64,000 nucleotides of DNA from Aquabacterium humicola (GTDB lineage: Bacteria > Pseudomonadota > Gammaproteobacteria > Burkholderiales > Burkholderiaceae_C), in assembly GCF_030167915.1 (NCBI RefSeq), contig NZ_JARGNB010000001.1, positions 620,001-684,000 on the forward strand. Reading direction: 5' to 3'. Positions within the stretch are counted from its first letter, which is position 1, and the number at the start of each line of letters is the position of its first letter. A program made the translations under genes and the position numbers. Below are positions 18,048 through 25,763 of this stretch, piece after piece. Below the pieces are notes generated by a model. That model searched no databases. It saw only the letters and a program-made list of their open reading frames with translations, and was not told the DNA's origin.

Positions 18048-18813
18048 ACCGCGGCGTTCGTTTCGCCGCGAACGCCGCCTGGCCTTCGCGCAGGTCCTCG
18101 CTCGCCGCGCACTGGGCCTCGCGCGCGCGCAGCCGCGCCAGGTCGAACTCGCCGCGCGCGATCTCGTCGAGCGAGGTCTTCATGCCGCGCAAGGCCAGCG
18201 GCGCGCCGGCGCGCAGCGCGTCGACGAGGTGCTGCACCTCGGCATCGAGCGCGTCCGCGGTCACGCAGCGGTCGAGGTAGCCGATGCGCAACAGCTCGTC
18301 GGCCGGCAGCGTCTCGGCGAGCAGGAAGAGGCGCTTGGCCGCCGGCAGCCCAAGCCGCGTGACATAGCGGCGCAGGCCGCTCGGGTAGTAGTGCAGGCCG
18401 AGCCGCGCGGCCGGCATGCGCAGGGTCAGCGTGTGAATGCCGACGCGGAAGTCGCAGGCGAGTGCCAGGTCGGTGGCGCCGCCGAAGACGCCGCCGTTGA
18501 GCCGGCAGATGCTGGGCACCGGCAGCGCCTCGACCGCATCGACGGTCTGCTCGAACAGCGCCGGGCCGGCGCTGGCGTCGGCATCCAGCTCACCCAGGTG
18601 GTAACCGGCGCAGAAGCTCGGGCCGGCGCCGGTCAGCACGACGACGCGCAGGCTCGTGTCGGCCGCGAGCGTGCGGCAATGGGCCTGCAGCGCGAGCAGG
18701 TCCTCGCGGTGCAGGCGGTTGTGGTGTGCCGGGCGGTTCAGCGTGATCGTCGCGCAGCCGTCGGCGATCGCGAGCCGCGGCGGGCCGGGCAGGGTGGGAG
18801 CGTCCATCGGCAC
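18034..18813 (-). CDS. Crotonase family protein lacking both catalytic glutamates
   Basis: This 259-residue protein has the crotonase fold, with oxyanion-hole segments GPSFCAGYHLGEL and NGGVFGGATDLALACDF. Where enoyl-CoA hydratases have Glu in GGCELA this protein has Asp (GGATDLA). The second Glu is replaced in MPAARLGLHY. It is therefore unlikely to hydrate enoyl-CoA in the standard way. It lies 39 bases downstream of acrR on the same strand and may be read from the acrR message. Its end overlaps the PEP-CTERM gene tail to tail by 14 bases. The start could be the ATG at 18813 or the one 6 bases inside. Confidence 0.8.
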   Translation of the reverse strand: MPMDAPTLPGPPRLAIADGCATITLNRPAHHNRLHREDLLALQAHCRTLAADTSLRVVVLTGAGPSFCAGYHLGELDADASAGPALFEQTVDAVEALPVPSICRLNGGVFGGATDLALACDFRVGIHTLTLRMPAARLGLHYYPSGLRRYVTRLGLPAAKRLFLLAETLPADELLRIGYLDRCVTADALDAEVQHLVDALRAGAPLALRGMKTSLDEIARGEFDLARLRAREAQCAASEDLREGQAAFAAKRTPRFSGR

Positions 18814-18852
18814 ATCGTCGCATGGGGCGACGCCTGCCGCGGGGGCGATGGA

Positions 18853-19485
18853 TCAGGCGGGCACCGGCTCCGCGCGCAGCCCGGCCAGGTAGGCCTGCGT
18901 CACCTGCCGGCCGGTCTTCACCAGGTCGAAGACCGTCGGGTCGAGCATCCAGTTCTGGATCAGCCCGTCGATCAGCGCATGCAGGCCGAGCGCTGCGGCG
19001 CGTGCCGGCATCCGGTTGGCGATCAGGCCGAGCTTCATCGCGCGCTTGAGCTCGCGCTCGACCTCGGCCAGGCAGTCGTTGCGGCACTGCAGGTGGCGGT
19101 CGCGCACGGCGAGCAGCTCGTCGACGTATTCGACCTTGTGCGTGGCGATCTCGAAGACGCGGCGCGTCGGCTCGTGCTCGGCGGTGAGCTTCAGCGCGCG
19201 CAGCAGCCGGTCCTGGATGAACGCCAGCGGGTCGCCGTCGTCGGGGCAGCGCCCGCACGCGCCGACGGCCTGCTCGAAGGGCATCGTCGCGCGGTCCATC
19301 ATCGCGTTGAAGAGGTCCGCCTTGTCCTTGAAGTGCCAGTAGATCGCGCCGCGCGTGACCTGGGCCGCCTCGGCGATTTCCTGCAGCGAAGTGCGGGATA
19401 CACCGCGTTGCTGGAAAAGCAGCTCGGCGGCATCCAGAATCGCGTGGCGGGTGGCGAGGGCTTCGTCTTTGGTACGGCGGGCCAT
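18853..19485 (-). CDS. acrR: TetR-family repressor of the divergent RND pump
   Basis: This 210-residue regulator is of the AcrR type. The helix-turn-helix occupies about residues 12-58, with the family pattern RHAILDAAELLFQQRGVSRT, then VTRGAIYWHFKDKADLF. The remaining helical domain would bind the inducing drug. The start MARRTKDEA at 19485 is chosen because similarity begins there. It is divergent from acrA, and an AcrR-like palindrome lies between them. The simplest model is repression of both acrR and acrAB-oprM, relieved by pump substrates. Confidence 0.9.
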   Translation of the reverse strand: MARRTKDEALATRHAILDAAELLFQQRGVSRTSLQEIAEAAQVTRGAIYWHFKDKADLFNAMMDRATMPFEQAVGACGRCPDDGDPLAFIQDRLLRALKLTAEHEPTRRVFEIATHKVEYVDELLAVRDRHLQCRNDCLAEVERELKRAMKLGLIANRMPARAAALGLHALIDGLIQNWMLDPTVFDLVKTGRQVTQAYLAGLRAEPVPA

Positions 19486-19570
19486 GACAGCAGGCGTCAG
19501 CAGCAGGCCGCATCGTAGACGGGGCGCGCCACTGCGGGGCACCGGGTTCGGGATAGACCCTACTCGAAAG

Positions 19571-19590
19571 CATACATTCACGCATGTATG
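19571..19590. promoter_or_regulatory. AcrR-type operator
   Basis: CATACATTCACGCATGTATG has perfect 7-base arms (CATACAT/ATGTATG) around a 6-base centre. It closely resembles the known E. coli AcrR site, which has TACAT/ATGTA arms of similar spacing. It sits 86 bases before acrR and 131 bases before acrA, so one repressor site could control both promoters. Confidence 0.8.
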
Positions 19591-19720
19591 TAAACTGCCC
19601 CGCAACCTTTGGCCGCGCCCGGTGCGCCGCCGGGGTGCACCCTCTACAGCCTCCACACCCTGCACAACAACAGGCGCCGGCCGATCGAGCCGGTGCTCCC
19701 ATCCGAAAGGTCGGCTTGTC

Positions 19721-21001
19721 ATGCCCGCAGTTCGTTCCCTGCCTCTCCGCCGCTCTCCCTGGCCCGTCGCGGCCATCACCGTGGCCTCGATGCTCGCCGT
19801 CGTGGTCCTGCTGTCCGCCTGCGGCCGCTCCGGCGCCGAGAACGGCGGCCACGGTGCCGGCGGCGGCATGCCGCCCGCCGCGGTGGCCGTGCTCGCCGCC
19901 ACGCCGGTCGACGTGCCGGTGGTCTATGAATACGTCGGCCAGACCGTCGGCTCGCGCGAGGTCGAGGTGCGCGCGCGCGTGCCCGGCATCCTGCAGAAGC
20001 GCAACTTCGCCGAAGGCGCCGCGGTGCGCCAGGGCCAGTCGCTCTACACGCTGGACCCCGCGTCGTTCATCGCCGCACTGAACCGCGCCGATGCCGACGT
20101 CGCCGCGGCCGAGGCGCGTGCCGGCCAGGCGTCGCGCTCGCTTGCGCGCCTGAAGCCGCTGTGGGAAGCCAAGGCCATCAGCCAGCGCGAGTACGACGAC
20201 GCGCTGTCGGCCGACCAGATCGCGCGCGCCGACGTCAAGGGCGCCCAGGCGCGCCGCGCCGAGGCCGCGCTGAACGTCGGTTATTCGAAAGTCGAGGCGC
20301 CGATCAGCGGCGTCGCCGGCCGGTCGCAGGTGTCCGAGGGCACGCTGGTCGAAGGTCCGCAGACGCTCTTGACCACGCTGGTGCAGACCAACCCGATCAA
20401 GCTGCGCTTCGGCGTCGCCGACACCGACCAGATGCGCTGGCGTACCGAGATCGGCGCCGGCACGCTGAAGATGCCGCCTGGCGGCGCCTTCGACATCGAG
20501 GTCAAGCTCTCCGACGGCAGCACCTACCCGCGCCGCGGCAAGCTGCTGTTCGCCGACACGCGCGTGTCGGGCAATACCGGCACCGTCGAGGCCGAGGCTG
20601 AGGTGCCGAACCCCGACGGCGCGCTGAAGCCGGGCCAGTTCGTGCGCGTGCGCCTGCTCGGCGCGACGCGGCCGCAGGCCTTCAAGCTGCCATCGCGCGC
20701 GGTGCTGGAGGGTCCGCAGGGCAAGTTCGTCTACGTCAACGCCGGCGGCAAGGCGATGCCCAAGCCGGTGACGGTGGGTGACCAGCAGGGCGACGGCTGG
20801 ATCATCCAGCAGGGCCTCGCCGCGGGCGACCAGGTGATCGTCGACGGCATGGCACGCATCTTCTTCCCGGGCGCGCCGGTGCAGGTGGCTGCAGCGGGCG
20901 CGTCGGCGCCTGCCGCCGGGGGCGCAGCGCCCGCGGCGGCGCCGGCCTCGGCCCCGGCGAAGGTCGCGGCGAACGGCGCGTCGGGCGCCACGTCCAAGTA
21001 A
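19721..21001 (+). CDS. acrA: RND efflux pump periplasmic adaptor (AcrA type)
   Basis: This 426-residue membrane-fusion protein links the inner-membrane pump to the outer-membrane channel. It has a lipoprotein signal with lipobox LSAC (residues about 35-38). After it come a split lipoyl domain, a coiled-coil hairpin containing RADADVAAAEARAGQASRSL, and a beta-barrel with the family segment VEAPISGVAGRSQVSEG. The C-terminal 60 residues are an Ala/Pro-rich tail. A GAAAGG lies 10 bases before the ATG. acrB begins 15 bases after the stop. Expression is likely controlled by the divergent AcrR. Confidence 0.93.
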   Translation: MPAVRSLPLRRSPWPVAAITVASMLAVVVLLSACGRSGAENGGHGAGGGMPPAAVAVLAATPVDVPVVYEYVGQTVGSREVEVRARVPGILQKRNFAEGAAVRQGQSLYTLDPASFIAALNRADADVAAAEARAGQASRSLARLKPLWEAKAISQREYDDALSADQIARADVKGAQARRAEAALNVGYSKVEAPISGVAGRSQVSEGTLVEGPQTLLTTLVQTNPIKLRFGVADTDQMRWRTEIGAGTLKMPPGGAFDIEVKLSDGSTYPRRGKLLFADTRVSGNTGTVEAEAEVPNPDGALKPGQFVRVRLLGATRPQAFKLPSRAVLEGPQGKFVYVNAGGKAMPKPVTVGDQQGDGWIIQQGLAAGDQVIVDGMARIFFPGAPVQVAAAGASAPAAGGAAPAAAPASAPAKVAANGASGATSK

Positions 21002-21016
21002 GCGCGGGGGCTCGCC

Positions 21017-24000
21017 ATGTTCTCCCGCTTCTTCATCGACCGGCCGATCTTCGCGGCCGTGCTGTCGATCTTCATCATGATCGCCGGGCTGTCGGCGATG
21101 CGCGTGCTGCCGATCGCGCAGTACCCCGAGATCGCGCCGCCGGTGGTGTCGGTGGTCGCCGTCTACCCCGGCGCGAGCGCCGAGGTGATCGAGCAGACCG
21201 TCGCCGCGCCGCTGGAAAACGCGATCAACGGCGTCGAGCACATGATCTACATGAACTCGACGTCGACCTCCAACGGCGTCGTGACGATCCAGGTCACCTT
21301 CGACATCGGCACCAACGTCGACCAGGCCGCGCAGCTCGTCAACAACCGCGTCAAGCAGGCCGAGGCCAAGCTGCCGCAGGAAGTGCGGCGGCAGGGCGTG
21401 ACGGTGGAGAAGGGCTCGTCGGCCTTCCTGCAGGTGATCGCGTTCTTCTCGCCCGACGGCAGCAAGAGCGACCTCGACATCAGCAACTACGTGACGCTGA
21501 ACGTGCTGGACCAGCTCAAGCGCGTGCCCGGCACCACCAACGTGCAGATCTTCGGCGCCAAGGACTACGCGATGCGCATCTGGGTCAAGCCCGACCGCCT
21601 CGCGCAGCTGAAGCTCACCACCGGCGACCTCGCGCGCGCCATCGGCGAGCAGAACGCGCAGTTCGCCGCCGGCAAGGTCGGCCAGGCGCCGACCGGCGGG
21701 GCGCAGGAGATGGTCTACACCATCACCACGCAGGGCCGGCTGTCCGATGTGCGGCAGTTCGAGGACATCATCGTGCGCTCCGGCGACGGCAACGGGCACG
21801 GCTCGGGCCTCGTCCGGCTGAAGGACGTCGCACGGGTCGAGCTCGGCTCGAAGGACTACGACTTCATCGGCCGCATCAACGGCAAGCCGGCGACCTTGGT
21901 TGGCGTCTTCCTGCAGCCGGGCGCCAATGCGCTGGATGTCGCGAAGGAGGTCGAGACCACCGTCAGCGAGCTCGGCAAGCGCTTCCCGCCCGGCATCACG
22001 CACTCGATCCCGTACGACACGACGCGCTTCGTCAAGGTGTCGATCGAGGAGGTGGTGATCACGCTGCTCGAGGCGATGGTGCTGGTGATCGCGGTGGTGT
22101 TCCTGTTCCTGCAGAACTGGCGCGCGACGCTGATCCCGGTGGTCGCGGTGCCGGTGTCGCTGATCGGCACCTTCGCGGGCCTGCTGCTGCTGGGCTACTC
22201 GATCAATACGCTCACCTTGTTCGGCATGGTGCTGGCGATCGGCATCGTCGTCGACGATGCGATCGTCGTGCTCGAGAACGTCGAGCGCCACATGCAGGAG
22301 GACCACGTCTCCGCGCGCGAAGCGGCGATCCTGGCGATGCGCGAGGTCTCCGGCCCGGTGATCGCGATCGTGCTGGTGCTGTGCGCGGTGTTCGTGCCGA
22401 TTGCCTTCCTCGGCGGCCTGACCGGCGAGCTGTACCGCCAGTTCGCGGTGACGATCGCCATCGCCGTCGTCATCTCCGGCATCGTGGCCCTGACGCTCAC
22501 GCCGAGCCTTTGCGTGCTCATCCTGAAGAAGGGCCATGGCAAGCCGGGCCGCTTCTTCGCCTGGTTCAACGACTGGTTCCACCGCATCACCGGCCGCTAC
22601 GTCGACGGGGTCGGCTTCATGGTGCGGCGCGCCGGCATCGGCCTGCTGCTGTTCGGCGGCATGGTGCTGCTGACCATCGGGCTGTGGCGCGTGACGCCGG
22701 GCTCGCTGGTGCCGGAAGAGGACCAGGGCTTCTACATCTCGGCGGTGATCCTGCCCGACGGCGCGTCGCTGGAGCGCACCGACAAGGTGGTCAACGAGGT
22801 CATCGGCATCATCAAGAGCAACCCGCACAACCTGGACGTCGTCGCCTTCACCGGCTTCGACTTCCTGGGCGGCGGCTACCGCAACAACGCGGCGACGATC
22901 TTCGTCACGCAGACGCCGTGGAAGGACCGGCCGGTGCCGGTGCAGGCGCTGGTGGGCGAACTGTTCGGCAAGACCATGCACATCAAGGAAGCGCTGGTGC
23001 TGGCCTTCAACCCGCCGCCGATCTTCGGCCTCGGCACCGCGGGCGGCTTCGAGTTCTACATCCAGAACCGCGGCGAAGGGGGCGCCAGGCGCCTGGCCGA
23101 GGTGATGCAGCAGTTCCAGGGCGCGGCCTCGAAGAGCCCGCTGCTGGGTCAGATCCAGTCGCTGTGGCGTGCGCAGTCGCCGCAGCTGACGGTGGACGTC
23201 GACCGCGAGCGCGCGAAGGCGCTGGGCGTGCCGGTCGACGAGGTGTTCAACACCTTGTCGTCGACGCTCGGAAGCTACTACGTCAACGACTTCAACAAGT
23301 ACGGCCGCGCATGGCAGGTGCTGATGTCGGCCGAGAGCAGCTACCGCAGGCAGCCGGACGACATCGGCCGCATGTGGGTGCGTTCGGCCAGCGGCGAGAT
23401 GGTGCCGGTGTCCGCGCTGGCCACCGTGCGCTACTCGTCGGGGCCGGAGACGCTGGACCGCTTCAACAACCTGCCGGCGGTGAAGCTGTTCGGCCAGGGG
23501 GCGCCCGGCGTCAGCTCGGGCCAGGCGATCGCCGAGGTCGAGCGCATCGCGCGCGAGGTGCTGCCGCCGGACTTCAGCTTCGACTGGGGCGGCGCCTCCT
23601 ATCAGGAAAAGCGAGCGTCCGGCACCTCGGGCCTGACCTTGGCGCTCGGCGCGCTGATGGTCTTCCTGATCCTCGCGGCGCAGTACGAGAAGTGGTCGCT
23701 GCCGCTGTCGGTGCTGCTGGCCGTGCCGTTCGGCACCTTCGGCGCGCTGGCCGCGGTCTGGCTGCGCAGCTACACGAACGACGTGTACTTCCAGATCGGC
23801 CTCGTCACGCTGATCGGCCTGGCGGCGAAGAACGCGATCCTGATCGTCGAGTTCGCATCGCACAAGGTGCACGAAGGCCTGTCGCCGTCGGCCGCGGCGC
23901 TCGAAGGCGCGCGGCTGCGCTTCCGGCCGATCATCATGACCTCGCTGGCCTTCATCCTCGGTGTGCTGCCGCTGGCCATCTCGTCGGGCGCCGGCTCGGC

Positions 24001-24262
24001 CGCGCGCCGCTCGGTCGGCACCGGCGTGATGGGCGGCATGCTGGCCGCCACCTTCCTGGCGATCTTCTTCGTGCCGATGTTCTTCAAGATCGTCACCGCG
24101 CGCAAGCTGCGCGAGGCGCGCAGCACCGCCGAGCTGAAGGCCGAGGCCGAACACGCGCACCAGGCCGGCCTGGCGTCGGTGCACCACCCGAGCCACCGCC
24201 CCGGCTCGACGCCGCCGTCGGGCATCGGCCCGGTGGCGGGAACCCAGGGAGAGCCGGCATGA
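21017..24262 (+). CDS. acrB: RND efflux pump inner-membrane transporter (AcrB type)
   Basis: This 1081-residue protein is a hydrophobe/amphiphile efflux RND transporter, which expels drugs, dyes and detergents using the proton gradient. It starts MFSRFFIDRPIFAAVLSIF, as in this family. It has two groups of six helices separated by large periplasmic loops. The proton-relay aspartates are in GIVVDDAIVVLENVER in helix 4, and the GAGSAARRSVGTGVMGGM segment is at the end of the second half. The length is slightly above the usual 1040-1050 because of a His/Pro-rich tail. The stop overlaps the start of the outer-membrane gene by 4 bases. Confidence 0.96.
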   Translation: MFSRFFIDRPIFAAVLSIFIMIAGLSAMRVLPIAQYPEIAPPVVSVVAVYPGASAEVIEQTVAAPLENAINGVEHMIYMNSTSTSNGVVTIQVTFDIGTNVDQAAQLVNNRVKQAEAKLPQEVRRQGVTVEKGSSAFLQVIAFFSPDGSKSDLDISNYVTLNVLDQLKRVPGTTNVQIFGAKDYAMRIWVKPDRLAQLKLTTGDLARAIGEQNAQFAAGKVGQAPTGGAQEMVYTITTQGRLSDVRQFEDIIVRSGDGNGHGSGLVRLKDVARVELGSKDYDFIGRINGKPATLVGVFLQPGANALDVAKEVETTVSELGKRFPPGITHSIPYDTTRFVKVSIEEVVITLLEAMVLVIAVVFLFLQNWRATLIPVVAVPVSLIGTFAGLLLLGYSINTLTLFGMVLAIGIVVDDAIVVLENVERHMQEDHVSAREAAILAMREVSGPVIAIVLVLCAVFVPIAFLGGLTGELYRQFAVTIAIAVVISGIVALTLTPSLCVLILKKGHGKPGRFFAWFNDWFHRITGRYVDGVGFMVRRAGIGLLLFGGMVLLTIGLWRVTPGSLVPEEDQGFYISAVILPDGASLERTDKVVNEVIGIIKSNPHNLDVVAFTGFDFLGGGYRNNAATIFVTQTPWKDRPVPVQALVGELFGKTMHIKEALVLAFNPPPIFGLGTAGGFEFYIQNRGEGGARRLAEVMQQFQGAASKSPLLGQIQSLWRAQSPQLTVDVDRERAKALGVPVDEVFNTLSSTLGSYYVNDFNKYGRAWQVLMSAESSYRRQPDDIGRMWVRSASGEMVPVSALATVRYSSGPETLDRFNNLPAVKLFGQGAPGVSSGQAIAEVERIAREVLPPDFSFDWGGASYQEKRASGTSGLTLALGALMVFLILAAQYEKWSLPLSVLLAVPFGTFGALAAVWLRSYTNDVYFQIGLVTLIGLAAKNAILIVEFASHKVHEGLSPSAAALEGARLRFRPIIMTSLAFILGVLPLAISSGAGSAARRSVGTGVMGGMLAATFLAIFFVPMFFKIVTARKLREARSTAELKAEAEHAHQAGLASVHHPSHRPGSTPPSGIGPVAGTQGEPA

Positions 24263-25701
24263 CCCGGCCGTCGACGACGATGAAGACCACCTCGACCCCC
24301 ACCCTCACCGCGCTGGCGCTCGCCGTGCTGCTTGCCGCGCAACTGGCCGGCTGTGCGAGCCCCGGCCCGGCGGCGCCGCCGTTGCAGGCCGACGAGCTGC
24401 CCGCGGGCCAGGCCGTCGCGCCGGTGCCCGTCGACTGGTGGAAGCGCTTCGGCGATCCGCAGATCGACGCGCTGGTCGCCGAGGCGCTGGCCAACAACCG
24501 CGACCTCGCGCGTGCGTTCGCGCGCATCGACGAATCGCGCGCCGCATTGCGGGCGGCGAACGCCGACCGCTCGCCGCAGGTCAACGCGGCCGCCAGCGGC
24601 GCGCGCGCGCGGTCCAGCGAGAACGGCGCGATCCCGGGCGGCGGCACCGCGAACCTGTTCAACGCGACGGTCGGCGTCTCGTACGAGCTCGACCTGTGGT
24701 CGAAGCTCACGAAGGCCAGCGCGGCCGCCCGCGAAGAGCTTCTGGCCACCGAGTACGCGCGCGATACGCTGCGCACCGCGCTCGCCGCGCAGGTGGTGCA
24801 GTCGTATGCCACCTTGCTGTCGCTGGACGCGCAGATCGGCATCTACCAGCAGGTGCTGGTCGGCCAGCGCGACGGGCTGCGGCTGAACAAGCTGCGGCTC
24901 GACGTCGGCGAGATGGCCGAGCTCGACTGGCGCCAGCTCGAGGCCGAGCTGCTGAACAGCGAGCTGCAGCTGCCGAAGCTGGAGCGCTCGCGCGGCGAAG
25001 CCGAGCGCGCGCTGGCGCTGGTGCTCGGCCGCAGCCCGAAGGCGCTGATCGAGCAGGGCATCCAGCGCAGCGTCGCGGCGGTGCCACCGGTGGCCGACCT
25101 GCCCGACGCGCTGCCGTCGGACCTGCTGCTGCGCCGTCCCGACGTGCAGGCCGCCGAGGCGCGTCTGCGTGCGGCCGGCGCCCGCGTCGACGTCGCCCGC
25201 GCGGCCTACCTGCCGAGCATCACGCTGTCCGCGGCCTTCGGCCGCGAGAGCACCGAGCTGTCGAAGCTGCTCGACGGGCCGTCGCTGATCTGGAACGTCG
25301 TCGCGTCACTGACGCAGCCGATCTGGAACGGCGGCCGCCTCGACGCGCAGCGCGACGCCGCGCAGGCGCGCCGGCTGCAGGCCGAGCTCGACTACCGCGA
25401 TGCGATCGCCACCGCGTTCAAGGAAACGCGCGACGCGCTGGCCGCGCACGGCGAAGCGCGCCAAAGCCTGGACACCAGCCAGCGCCGCAGCGTTGCGCTG
25501 CAGCGCGCCGCGCAGCTGACGAAGCTTCGCTTCGAAGGCGGCCAGGTCGGCCGGCTGCAGGTGATCGAGTCGGAGCGCGACGCGCTGCTGTCACGCCTGC
25601 AGGCGCAGGACGAACGGCGGGCGCTGATCGCGGCGCAGGCCGGGGTCTACCGCGCGCTCGGCGGCGGCTGGCGGAAGCCGACGACGGCGGCGGGCGAGTG
25701 A
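24259..25701 (+). CDS. oprM: RND pump outer-membrane channel lipoprotein (OprM/NodT type)
   Basis: This 480-residue protein is the trimeric outer-membrane duct of the pump. It has a lipoprotein signal ending LAAQLAGCAS, then the family opening PVDWWKRFGDPQIDALV. Two long repeats of coiled-coil helices are each followed by strands, as in TolC-like channels; the second repeat contains LLLRRPDVQAAEARLRAAGA. The ATG at 24259 overlaps the acrB stop. A second ATG 21 bases inside (MKTTSTPT) would give a more ordinary signal peptide and may be the real start. A good terminator follows at 25729. Confidence 0.93.
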   Translation: MTRPSTTMKTTSTPTLTALALAVLLAAQLAGCASPGPAAPPLQADELPAGQAVAPVPVDWWKRFGDPQIDALVAEALANNRDLARAFARIDESRAALRAANADRSPQVNAAASGARARSSENGAIPGGGTANLFNATVGVSYELDLWSKLTKASAAAREELLATEYARDTLRTALAAQVVQSYATLLSLDAQIGIYQQVLVGQRDGLRLNKLRLDVGEMAELDWRQLEAELLNSELQLPKLERSRGEAERALALVLGRSPKALIEQGIQRSVAAVPPVADLPDALPSDLLLRRPDVQAAEARLRAAGARVDVARAAYLPSITLSAAFGRESTELSKLLDGPSLIWNVVASLTQPIWNGGRLDAQRDAAQARRLQAELDYRDAIATAFKETRDALAAHGEARQSLDTSQRRSVALQRAAQLTKLRFEGGQVGRLQVIESERDALLSRLQAQDERRALIAAQAGVYRALGGGWRKPTTAAGE

Positions 25702-25728
25702 GGCGTCGCAGGGTGCGCTGAAGCGCCC

Positions 25729-25754
25729 ACGCGCATGCACAATGCGCGTCTTTT
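25729..25754 (+). terminator. Rho-independent terminator of the acrAB-oprM operon
   Basis: ACGCGCAT pairs perfectly with ATGCGCGT around a GCACA loop, followed by CTTTT. It lies 27 bases after the oprM stop and just before the next gene, so it separates the pump operon from the DUF5916 gene. Confidence 0.7.
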
Positions 25755-25763
25755 CGCTGCTAA

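Noticed and set aside
18590-24196. A minus-strand open frame of 1868 codons across the acrAB genes.
   Set aside because: It is antisense to acrA and acrB, is low in complexity (Arg, His, Gln), has no family features, and results from the high G+C third positions of the real genes. Only its last part coincides with real minus-strand genes in other frames.
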